Below, piece by piece: positions 10,747 to 19,683 of a stretch of 64,000 bases of DNA; position 1 is the stretch's first letter, and every line of letters begins with the position of its first letter. The notes beneath the pieces were generated by a model. The model did no database searches. It saw nothing but the letters and a program-made list of their open reading frames with translations, and was not told the DNA's origin. Location: NCBI GenBank assembly GCA_005765155.1, contig VCCP01000001.1, forward strand, positions 2,728,001-2,792,000, written 5' to 3'. Made by a program: the position numbers and the translations under genes. The stretch is from Zelopaecilomyces penicillatus. Taxonomy: Eukaryota > Ascomycota > Sordariomycetes > Hypocreales > Pseudodiploosporaceae.

Positions 10747-11271
10747 ATGGTTGGCGGACGGAAGCGCAAACAGGTGGATGAGGCTACAACAACGTCTCCC
10801 CAGGATCCCAAAGTCCTCAAATCGAGGGCCAACACTTCGGCATCCAACTCAAAAATCAACGAGGTCACTGTGACGCTGCCAATCATCAAAGTCCCTGGCG
10901 TTCCCCAAGATATGGAACCACAGCTCCTTGGGATTTCCCAGTCAGGACGGACCGACTTCGAAAAGCGGGTGTGGACGGCTCTTTGCCAGATTCCCCGCGG
11001 CTGCGTCACCACATACGGCCTGCTGTCCGCACATCTTGGTACGTCGCCACGGGCAGTGGGCAATGCTCTGCGGCGTAATCCATTCGCCCCAGAAGTCCCT
11101 TGCCACCGTGTAGTGGCAACGGGTGGCGCTCTCGGGGGGTTCAAAGGGAGCTGGCCCCGGGATGGAGAGGGCATCACTATTACCGAGAAGAAACAGTTGT
11201 TGAAGGGAGAGGGTATCAAGCTTGATGACAAAGGCAAAGTCTTGGGGACAGTGTGGTCTGGGTTTAAGTGA
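10747..11271 (+). CDS. MGT1: Methylated-DNA--protein-cysteine methyltransferase
   Basis: Suicide DNA repair protein that moves the alkyl group from O6-alkylguanine to its own cysteine. Intronless, 174 residues. A basic, nuclear-localisation-like start (GGRKRKQ) and a variable 65-residue N-terminus precede the conserved domain (FEKRVWTALCQIPRGCVTTYG, from about 71). The helix-turn-helix with its arginine finger follows (GTSPRAVGNALRRNP, about 98-112), then the active-site PCHRV with Cys119. The downstream GGFKGSWPRDG loop is also conserved. All catalytic landmarks are present, so it should be functional. It converges on ISA1, with about 500 bp between the stop codons. Confidence 0.97.
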   Translation: MVGGRKRKQVDEATTTSPQDPKVLKSRANTSASNSKINEVTVTLPIIKVPGVPQDMEPQLLGISQSGRTDFEKRVWTALCQIPRGCVTTYGLLSAHLGTSPRAVGNALRRNPFAPEVPCHRVVATGGALGGFKGSWPRDGEGITITEKKQLLKGEGIKLDDKGKVLGTVWSGFK

Positions 11272-11766
11272 TTGAGCTGGCAGTAGAATTTTTAACCCTA
11301 TTTTTGTAAAGTACACGAGAATCCAAGGCAAGCCGGTATATATAACATGCCAAACCGGGTATGTAACAAATCAGGTCCCAACGAGACATATCATGTCTTT
11401 TCTAAGCCCAACGCCAAATGTATGCGCCACAAAATGCCAGATGCCATATGATGGCATACGTCGTCTTCTTCCCTCTGCGGCATCATCAAAAAAATCATTC
11501 TCTTAATTCATTAATCCAACAGGAAACGCCAGGGAAACCAGGGCATCATCCGCCTAGAGATCACTAGCGTGATTTGTCACCAACATGGTGCATCCCAGGG
11601 TCGATTGCCCTTTCTAACCATCTGTATGTCTCGGTACGTCTCGGTGCATCGTTCGTTCATCGTCATCGTACAGGCTCCCTCCATCAACATCTAGAATAAA
11701 GCTGTGCTAGGCACTGGAGGGAACGGGGTTTATTTTCCGAATTATTTGCTCCATCATCGTAGAAAT
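11272..11766. other. Convergent 3' spacer
   Basis: Lies between the convergent ends of the alkyltransferase and ISA1 genes and should contain both 3' UTRs. It has a repeated GTCTCGGT(A/G) string near 11628-11646. No gene or structured element is evident. Confidence 0.5.
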
Positions 11767-12516
11767 TTATACCATGAATGATTCGCCGCAACCGCAAGAC
11801 TCTTCTGTTCAGTTTGTTAGCACCAACTCTTGTGACGGTGTACCGTAGCTATATCCTGGGGTTGATGAAGTGCGACACATACTGATGTTAGGATTTGTAA
11901 ACACGAATTTTTGGCTCAGCTTGTCTTCTGCCCAGTCCATCTCGCTGCCAATAATGCTGAATAAGGCTTTGCTGTCGATAAGCACCTTGACGCCATCTTG
12001 TTCCACAGTCTCGTCAAAAGCGCCAGCCTTGTCCACGTATTCGAGATGATATGCCAGTCCGCTGCAGCCACGATTTTTCACACCAACTTTAATCAACTTG
12101 GGGTCTGGTTGGTCCAGCATGGCACGCAACTGTTCCACCGCAGCTGGCGTGAGTTTCATTGCTGCCTTCCGTGCTCGAAGCTTGGGTCGTGGCCGAGCAG
12201 CCTTTGCTTTCTGGATATCTCCATCGTTCGGCTTTGGTGGAGGTGGCGACTGGGCCTGGACAGGTTGCGGTGGCGAGGCATTTTGAGAAGACGGTGGCCG
12301 TGTTTCGTGGACTTTTGGGAGCGGCTCTGGTTTCGTTATTGTGATGTCGGGAATATCATCATTCAAGGGCTGCCTAGCATTGGTGGCAGGGTTGCCATTT
12401 GACGGCAGAGAGTATGAGTGATAAGCCAGGCCAGCGACACGCGAGGCAGAAATTTGTCGGGGGAGCTGGCAGGCCCGTCGCAGGGCGACTCGAGCCACGA
12501 CGTATTGAATGCTCAT
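11767..12516 (-). CDS. ISA1: A-type iron-sulfur assembly protein Isa1, mitochondrial
   Basis: Mitochondrial A-type scaffold/carrier needed late in making [4Fe-4S] clusters for lipoate synthase, aconitase and related enzymes. Two exons, 12516-11883 and 11804-11767, give 223 residues. Start chosen at MSIQYVVARVALRRACQLPRQ, an Arg-rich amphipathic presequence; an in-frame ATG 48 codons upstream (12660) would bury it. A Pro/Ser-rich linker of about 70 residues precedes the A-type domain (KLTPAAVEQLRAML onward). The cluster ligands are all present: Cys in KNRGCSGLAYHLEY, and the C-terminal CGCGES pair. That pair is encoded entirely by the 38-nt second exon behind a 78-nt intron with a GCTAAC branch site. 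Reading through the intron would remove both cysteines. The long linker exceeds yeast Isa1 and is probably disordered. Confidence 0.95.
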
Positions 12517-14866
12517 CTTCGTATCATGGGTTTTGAGGTTGTCGTAAGTAGGGTGAACCGTGCATGCTGTGTTTCTGAACACTTTCGTTTGCGTGGTGGG
12601 TGAGTCGATGAGGATTCCGGAGCTCGGCTGTGGAACAGTCCTTTCAAGCGACAATGACATAAGACCCAGCCCGCGTTCGGCCGAGCCAATCGGTGGTCAG
12701 GAATTAGTCATTTAGGTTGCCCGAAATGCAGCCACCGAGATGAATGGCTAAAGCGTAAGGAAATATGCATGTTGCGGGTTATGCATGCAGCGAATGAGAT
12801 GATGTGTGGTGTCTGTTGTTTGTAAGTGGCGCCACAAAGAAGCTGTTTGGAAGAACCTAATATGAGTTTTGGCATCATACGTTATTGGCCAAAACCACAC
12901 TAAAAAGAATGGTCCGTGATGCCGCCTTTGTTCCACCCTTTGTTTGAAAATTTCAACTGTAGTGAATAGACGTGGGTTATGGCGCAAGATCGGCCCCCTC
13001 GGCGCGCCGGCCCACGAAAGTCAGGGATTATATCGAACCGTGGAAAAAACGAAATCCGCAGGCGTCGACCAAGGATATGAGTGAGGAGGTAGATGGCCAA
13101 CATGGAGTAATATCCTTGGATATGGCTGCTTCATAGCACTGGACTCTTTACTAGATCCATTTTTGGAGGGAATTTGCCTCGCACTGAATACCACAGATAT
13201 ATGCTTGGGTGGTGTTGACACAGTTACCCTGCACCTCTAGTCTGGCTCCCATTTTCACGCTGTTTTTTTCCTCCACAACGACATGACCCTGACTTGGATC
13301 TTAATGCTCAGGTTGCGCACGCGATGCTTCGGTGACCCACGTGCAATAACATTTGTCTCGCCTCGCTTGCCAAAGAAGCTTATTATGGCCGGTATTTTTG
13401 CCGGCGTCGTATTCAACTGGATCAGATGTACAGACACACGGGGGAGCGTAATCCCAAACGAGTAGCTAATTGCATTTTCCAGGGCTTCTGGGTTATGCGT
13501 TACTAACAGAGCGACGCTGCGTTGCCTAATCAAAGCGAAGACAATCGCTTGTGGATCCGGGCGCGCGGTGTTTACGAGAAAAGACTGGGTTTACGAATGG
13601 GAACGAGTGTCTTTCTCACAGGCGTAAGCGTTGCTTCGGTCTAACTACGTACGAGAGTGATATGGGTGTCTGCTGATGGAGCTCCCCGTACCAAGTTAGA
13701 AGCAGGTATCCGGTACTTACCCTGGTATTAGTCCTGGTGGCACCCTGACAAGGGCGGAATAAATCTGAGCTACTTCCGCGGTGCTGGCAGGTAGCATCAA
13801 TCACTCTGTTACATGCACATGCTCAGCAATCATTGATTACCAACACATTGTCCTCTGTGCGGGAATATTAGATAAACTAGTATTTGACCTGCCGAGGTCG
13901 CCAAGAGCTGTGCTCCAAAGAGCGCGCTACTCTGACATCTCTTGGCTCTTCATTTGTTGTGCTGGCCTACTATGTAGAGTGCATGCAAGGTGTTCTACCC
14001 GGCGATGCCAAGGTGATTATATCCGTGGCTACTGGCCACTGCCGCCTGGGCAGCGCCACCCGATCCAGCCGAGAGGCGCTTTCCCTGCAAACTGTTCGTG
14101 CCAAGTGATCTCTCGCATGGCCAACAGTTCCTTCCACACTCCTTCCTGAAAAGCAAACGAATGACGTAGTTCAACCACCGTAACGAGGTGCTGGTTAGAA
14201 TACGTCGTCTTTCTTTTGGAACCAAATTCCTCGTACAGGCAGCCTGCCATTTATTCTGCTGGCTGGCCAGTGGATGGCAGCGCTGCAGTTTTGCCTGGTC
14301 TATCATCTTTGCTGGCCATGTAGGTAAGTAAAAGTAAATATGGGGGGGGGGAAGGTACACACTACGAAAATTCTACTACACAGGACTTTCTCTGGTCAGA
14401 AACACCTAAAAAAACGGCCAGGGCCCGCCTTCTCGAAGCTCAAGCGGCATCACGATTGGACGACGCACAGCAACTCGCGGCACGACAATGCCGATCTGCC
14501 CGACCCGCACCCATCTTATTGGTGGCTCCTCGGGCCTTTTTTGGCAGGGGCTTGATCAATCCTTGGCCAGCTTCATGATGGATGCAACAACAAAGGTTCC
14601 CTCGTCGATGGGGATCGTCACGCTCCTCTTCCTCATCGGTTGGCCAGTTGGCTTTCCTGCGTGGGAAACTCCGGTGTCTCTTCACCGTCGTGCGCCAATC
14701 TCTCCCCGGGACTTTTTAGTTGGAGCTGTTGCAACCTCTAATGTTGTACCTGACTCTCTACATGCAGGCCCCCAAGCTCCGTCGGCCTCCACCGTCGTCG
14801 TTTTGGGACCCATTTGCCATTTACCATTTGATGAGAATGCTAAATGGGCAGTCGAGCAGGGTGTCA
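12517..14866. other. Long intergenic region, ISA1 to PTR2
   Basis: About 2.3 kb without a supported gene, between divergently transcribed genes. It holds an AscI-like GGCGCGCC palindrome near 13001-13008 and a G-run of ten at 14342-14351. A 139-codon plus frame at 14488-14907 lacks any recognisable domain and overlaps an opposing frame. ISA1 promoter elements must lie in the first few hundred bases. Confidence 0.5.
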
Positions 14867-14957
14867 GCCGTGGGGAGCCGGCCTGGCCGTTTGCTCCGAG
14901 ACGCTAGAGCCCTGTGTTGTTGCATTACCCTCCCCACGGCCGAACAAAGTCTCGGAG
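14867..14957. promoter_or_regulatory. Interleaved inverted repeats upstream of PTR2
   Basis: Arm A is GCCGTGGGGAG (14867-14877) with its exact complement at 14930-14940. Arm B is CTCCGAGAC (14894-14902) with its exact complement at 14949-14957. The order A-B-A'-B' is interleaved, the topology of an H-type pseudoknot if transcribed; as DNA it gives two overlapping dyads. It lies about 290 bp before the PTR2 start codon, so it could be in the promoter or a long 5' leader. Function is inference. Confidence 0.6.
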
Positions 14958-15057
14958 ACTCTATGAATGAGGGTTATTTCTGGAGAAGCTTCCCTTCCGA
15001 GTAAGAGCAGGCCGGCCTGGGGTTGATCTTCCCTCGGTCTATTACATACACCCTGAA

Positions 15058-15135
15058 TTCTTATTTATCACCTCTTCCTCACCCAAGGCTTTCTATCCTG
15101 CCTGATCTCCCTTCCTCTCTCCTTTCATCACTTTG
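15058..15135 (+). promoter_or_regulatory. Pyrimidine-rich tract in PTR2 core promoter/leader
   Basis: A strongly C/T-rich stretch that starts about 185 bp and ends about 110 bp before the PTR2 ATG. Such CT-rich blocks commonly sit at transcription start sites of well-expressed filamentous-fungal genes; the exact start is not determinable here. Confidence 0.5.
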
Positions 15136-15243
15136 GCGGTCTAATTGTCTCACTTTCTCGACGGGTCTTCTTGTACGGGATACTGTGAGCTTGCAACACT
15201 TGAGGTGCAGCCTTAGCGCAAGCTCCTTCTCTCGATCGCAACA

Positions 15244-17228
15244 ATGGCGACTAACCACGAGGACACCGCTGCTGAGTATGTTTCTTCCTCTGCTACAGTC
15301 TCACTTCTAAGGTCTTCGCGTGGCTAACATTTCCTCACTAACCCAGGCTCCATGAGGAGTTCAACGAGCGCGTTCCCAATAAGGGAACTGACTTGGCAGG
15401 CGGCTACATTACCAAGCCTGACTTAGAAATCGAAAAGAAGGAGGCCATATCCTCTGGCTCTGCTGAGACTGATCCCACTCCTGAAGGCGAGGAGCCCAAT
15501 GACTACGAGAAGTCGACGCTACGTCGTATTGGCGAGAATCTGCCCATGTCGGCTTTCCTCATCGCCATTGTTGAACTTACGGAGCGTTTCACCTACTATG
15601 GTGCCCAAGGTCTGTTCCAGAACTACATTAGCCACAGCCCCACCGGCGCCGACGGTCCCAAGGGTCTTGGTATGGGCCACCAGGCTGCTACCGGTCTGAA
15701 TCTGTTCTTCCAGTGGTTTTGCTACGGTATGTCATGTTTTCGCTGCTCTTTTTGGCACCCCACCTAACCCTTTAAATAGTGACGCCCATTGTCGGCGCTA
15801 TCATCTCCGATCAGTACCTTGGCAAATACAAGACCATCCTGCTCTTCTGTGGCATCTACTGGGTTGGAATTCTGATTCTATGGACGACTTCCCTGCCAAT
15901 GGCTTTGGCCGCTGGCGCCGGCAAACCTGGTTACATTGTCGCAATCATTATCATCGGTCTGGGGACTGGTGGTATCAAGTCAAACATTGCCCCCTTGATT
16001 GCCGACCAGTATCAGCGCCGCAGAATGGCCATCAAGACGGAACCTTCAGGTGAACGAGTGATCATTGACCCAGCCATCACATACCAACGCATCTACATGA
16101 TCTTTTACTGGTGTATCAACGTTGGAGCTCTCTCTCTGATTGCGACTCCTTTCATGGAGAAATATGAAGGATTCTGGACTGCTTTCCTCATGTGCTTTTG
16201 CATGTTCAACGTCGGCATTGCCATCCTTGTCCTCCGTCGCAAGTCATATGTCATTCGCCCACCCCAAGGCTCCATCATTACCGATGCATTCAAGGCTATT
16301 GGCATGATGATTGCTTCTCGCAATCTGGATGCGCCGAAACCCTCTTGGCGTGCGGTCAATGGCAAGACCGCGACGGTGCCATGGAACGATCATTTTGTTG
16401 AGGAGCTCAAGCGCGCCCTCAAGGCTTGCAAGGTCTTCCTATTTTGTTAGTAACCCGGCTCTCGCGCTTGCATGATGGCTTCATATTCCTAGATTATCGC
16501 AGTAGCTAACAAACTTCATCTTAGATCCTATCTTTTGGGTATGCTACAATCAATTTTCGACAAACTTTGTCACACAGGCAGGTCAAATGCAGGGCCATGG
16601 AATGCCCAACGATTTCATGCAAAACTTCGACCCCATTTCTATCTTGGTCTTCACGCCTATTCTCGACAAGGTTGTTTACCCAATTCTCCGTAGAATGGGA
16701 ATTGAGCTCAAACCCATTGTTCGTATCACCATCGGTTTCACTCTCGCTGCACTTTGTCTTGCCTACGCAGCCATCGTCCAACATCTCATCTACAACGCCG
16801 GCCCTTGCTTCGACCAGCCTGGCGGTTGCCCCGCTGGCAAGGATGGCCAGAAGAAGCTCCCGAATAATGTGCACATTGCTGTTCAGGCCCCCGCCTACGT
16901 GTTCATTGGCCTAGCTGAAATCTTCATCTCCGTCACTGGTCTCGAGTATGCTTACACCAAGGCCCCGCCGACCATGAAGTCATTTGTCCAGAGTCTGTAC
17001 CTTTTCACCAACGCCTTCGGAGCCGCCATCTCAGAGGCACTTGTACCCGTTTCCAAAGATCCTCATTTCGTCTGGATGTTTACTGGTGTTGGAGTCACTT
17101 CCTTCATCACCGCCTTTGTTTTCTACTACCTGTTCCGCCACTACGATGCCCAAGAGGATAGCATGTATGAGCTTGACCGCGATGAGCCCACTTTGATGAA
17201 CCAAGGCACGAAGGAAATGGATGAGTGA
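15244..17228 (+). CDS. PTR2: Proton-coupled di/tripeptide transporter (POT/PTR2)
   Basis: Plasma-membrane oligopeptide/H+ symporter of the POT branch of the major facilitator superfamily. Four exons: 15244-15275, 15347-15726, 15780-16445 and 16525-17228, giving 593 residues, normal for fungal PTR2. A charged cytosolic N-terminus of about 75 residues precedes the first membrane helix. The proton-coupling signature ELTERFTYYG (E87-x-x-E90-R91-F92) is intact. Other family blocks are SDQYLGKYKTI, IGLGTGGIKSNIAPLIADQY, and the exon-3/4 junction reading KVFLFYPIFWVCYNQ. Hydrophobic segments are consistent with 12 helices. Introns of 71, 53 and 79 nt carry CTAAC branch sites. In yeast, PTR2 is induced by imported dipeptides and repressed by good nitrogen; whether that holds here is not shown. 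The start lies in good context (CAACAATGGC). Confidence 0.97.
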
Positions 17229-17559
17229 ATGTGAATGAGAAAACATAGTTAGGAAAAACTACTTACGCCTGTATGAAATTGAATAACGTTTATATAATCT
17301 GATAGCCTCACTGTCTTATATACAAGATGTACATTGGCTCTGGTTCAAATGCTTTGTGTGAATACTGTATAACCTTTCAGATTGAAGATGATTTTGCCGC
17401 TCCTAAACCAGTATTTGACAGGACATACTATTGAGTAGTACCAAAAAGCTAGACCTACGCAGAATTGTCCATATCTTGCCAAGGAGAGAGAGTGAATGGA
17501 GGAGGTTTGGCAATCATAGTAGGTGAGTTATGTGACCTATCTATGCCACCACGAAGGGC
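17229..17559. other. PTR2 3' flank
   Basis: AT-leaning 3' flank of PTR2 running up to the tRNA terminator. No gene or repeat is seen. Confidence 0.5.
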
Positions 17560-17568
17560 AAAAAGAAA
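17560..17568 (-). terminator. RNA polymerase III terminator
   Basis: Directly after the tRNA 3' end on the minus strand the sequence is TTTCTTTTT, a T5 run preceded by T3, the standard Pol III stop signal. Confidence 0.85.
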
Positions 17569-17679
17569 TGACACCTGAGGGATTCGAACCCTCGCCTATT
17601 ACTAGACCGCGAAGAGACAGCTTGATGGGAATCATGCATGACCTGAACACGGCGCCTTAGACCACTCGGCCAAAGTGCC
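17569..17679 (-). tRNA. tRNA-Leu(CAG), with intron
   Basis: Class II tRNA of 111 nt, reading CUG codons. The acceptor stem GGCACTT pairs with AGGTGTC, with discriminator A. D-arm GCC...GGC carries the A and B box consensus (TGGCCGAGTGG; GGTTCGAATCC). Anticodon stem CCGTG/CGCGG closes a loop TTCAGG-T, giving anticodon CAG at 17645-17643. A 29-nt intron (17613-17641) interrupts the loop one base after the anticodon, the canonical nuclear position. The extra arm is a short CTA-GTAA-TAG hairpin, as expected for leucine. CCA is not encoded. The serine identity seen for CUG in some yeasts would need different features, so leucine is the sound call. Confidence 0.95.
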
Positions 17680-18096
17680 TTGGGATGACGATGCTGATGG
17701 CACCACGACATCTTGTGTTGCTGAGCGAAAAGAATTCACACTATGAACATATCATAGAATTGCAATTCAGCTGTTCTCGTATCTAAATGGTTGGCACTCA
17801 TTAGTAGCCGCGCAACGTTTATTGATCAGTTTGCAAGAGAACTCTGAAGTAGCATATCAGTCAATTTTCTTGGGGCTGTCTTGTCGTTATCCCAATGCCA
17901 CCGTCTCAAATCTGCAACTCGGAGATGGAGTCTAGGATTCCATGCCCATTTCTTTCGACGATGAACGTTGGAGTTTACACTATATTGCATCACTCATCTG
18001 GAGTAAAAAATCATAATCCGACTTATCACGGGCAGTTAGATCGTACAAGTTGGAAATAATACATGAACGTCTCCAGATGCTCAGAAACCCGAGTCT
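17680..18096. other. Intergenic, tRNA 5' flank
   Basis: About 400 bp between the tRNA and the 3' end of the DUF1992 gene. No gene, repeat or structured element is recognised. Confidence 0.5.
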
Positions 18097-19683
18097 TTAC
18101 GGCTTCTTCCAGACGTCACCCCACCATTCTTTAAAGCCATATGCCTTTTCTTTATTGACATACACATGTATGGGATCCCTGCCCCCCAGATTTTCAAGTG
18201 TGCTACCATTTTTTGTGGAAGATGTTGATGCAGCTGCGGAACCTGTGTATTTTGGCCGTGTTGCCCTCAACTGGATCTCGCTCGCCAGTTGAGGGGCAAC
18301 CTCGGCGAAGCAAGTGGCTAGCTCTCGCTGCAAAGAATAATAGGGCTTTCTGGCTAGCTCTGGTGCCATGAGATTGTAGCTTCTCGTAATGCTATTGAGA
18401 TTCTCTATCGAGAGTTTCAGGTATGCGCTTTCAGTCTTTTCCCATGTAGGGTCGCGGAATAGGCCAGGGTGAGATGTGGATACGGCAACAGCGGGAGGTG
18501 TTTCGGCTGCGTTGGCGCTTGCATCTGCCTCGCTGATAGAGGATGGCTCAACTGGCCGCGGTTCAGCAGCAGTTGGAGAAGCGCTGTTTGCCGAGTTTTT
18601 GAGGATAGGATTGTGCCGTCTCTCTGCCATCGCATACTGCTCGGCTCTCGCCATATGCTGCTGTAGTGATCCACTTTTGGACGCTATTATTCTCGCAGCA
18701 TGGCGTTTCCAGTCTTTCCGCAGCCGTGTACGGAAGACATGCACAGCCTTGACGAGCTCCTGCTGCTTTTCAATCCAGGGGGGCACAATGTTTTGGCGCT
18801 GAATAATTCTATTCAAGAGATACTCGGTAGTATCGATGAACGGGTTATCTGCAGTGGGGTCCCGTTTCAAGCTCGTACCGCGTGCTATATCCTTGAACTG
18901 CCCTCTGGCAATGGCACTTTCAATCCGCTCATTGGCCAAGGCTGTCAGGCCCGATATTGTTGCCGGAACGGCCCTCGCCTCGGGTTGGAACCTATCTCGA
19001 AACTCTCTTTTCATCTCTTCCTTTTCCGCATCGCTCAGGCCCTGGTTTTGTTTCATATCCATTCCAGTATAACGAGAGGCCTTATCACGGGCGGCCGCTA
19101 CTCGCCTTCCTGGCGTCACCGCTGCCGAACGCTTTAGTCGCATGTCGACCGACGGAAGCTCAAACTTTCCCCGAAACTCTGGCTTCAGTGGCTTCTTGGC
19201 GTCGTCAAGCATTCTCAGAACCGCATCTGGTGTACTCTCGTCGCCGACCCAGGGCTGGGCGGCAGCGGCTCCTCTCGTGCCCTCGCCTGCCGCTGAGGAG
19301 AGTGTGGATTGTGCAAAAGCGCCAGCATGCTCATTCCTGAAGTTCCCACCTGCGATCTTGTCCAAGAGTTTTGTTTTTAATTCATCCGAAAACCCTGCAT
19401 CTTCAACGGCACGTCTCCCTGCTTTTCCGCCAGTGAGGAGGGCTTCTTCAGTCGCCTCTTGTAGTCTGCGCGTCATGGCGCCAGGCTCTGGCTCTGGACG
19501 TGGATCATTTTCTGATAGGGAAATGGGATCGCCATCATTTGCCTTCTTTGTGTTCTTTTCACTCAGTAAAACAATGGATTGGGAAAAGCTGTGGCCGGTG
19601 AAAGACCTTGGCAATCTATGAGTGGATGATTGTGAGCACCGTTTACACACGGTGTGTGTACACTGTTTTAGGACCGGTGTCAT
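18097..19683 (-). CDS. DUF1992 / DNAJC28-like mitochondrial protein
   Basis: Intronless, 528 residues. A Ser/Arg/Cys-rich N-terminus (MTPVLKQCTHTVCKRCSQSS, to about residue 35) resembles a mitochondrial presequence. The conserved core, about residues 246-315, matches the 'DnaJ homologue subfamily C member 28' domain (DUF1992). It reads ALANERIESAIARGQFKDI, then RGTSLKRDPTADNPFIDTTEYLLNRIIQRQNIVPPWIEKQ. No J domain (HPD) is present despite the family name. Before the core lies a low-complexity, charged region containing PDAVLRMLDDAKKPLKP. After it come a basic helix (TRLRKDWKRHAARI), a Ser/Ala-rich linker, and a C-terminal helical region with RSYNLMAPELARKPYYSLQRE. The molecular role is unknown; animal DNAJC28 has been linked to Golgi trafficking, but the presequence here points to mitochondria. 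Confidence 0.85.
   Translation of the reverse strand: MTPVLKQCTHTVCKRCSQSSTHRLPRSFTGHSFSQSIVLLSEKNTKKANDGDPISLSENDPRPEPEPGAMTRRLQEATEEALLTGGKAGRRAVEDAGFSDELKTKLLDKIAGGNFRNEHAGAFAQSTLSSAAGEGTRGAAAAQPWVGDESTPDAVLRMLDDAKKPLKPEFRGKFELPSVDMRLKRSAAVTPGRRVAAARDKASRYTGMDMKQNQGLSDAEKEEMKREFRDRFQPEARAVPATISGLTALANERIESAIARGQFKDIARGTSLKRDPTADNPFIDTTEYLLNRIIQRQNIVPPWIEKQQELVKAVHVFRTRLRKDWKRHAARIIASKSGSLQQHMARAEQYAMAERRHNPILKNSANSASPTAAEPRPVEPSSISEADASANAAETPPAVAVSTSHPGLFRDPTWEKTESAYLKLSIENLNSITRSYNLMAPELARKPYYSLQRELATCFAEVAPQLASEIQLRATRPKYTGSAAASTSSTKNGSTLENLGGRDPIHVYVNKEKAYGFKEWWGDVWKKP

Noticed and set aside
12517..12660. Upstream in-frame ATG extending ISA1 by 48 codons
   Set aside because: It would bury the mitochondrial presequence; the extension has no targeting features.
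14488..14907. 139-codon plus-strand frame
   Set aside because: No domain, overlaps an opposing frame of similar length, and lies in the PTR2 upstream region; more likely a chance frame in GC-rich DNA.
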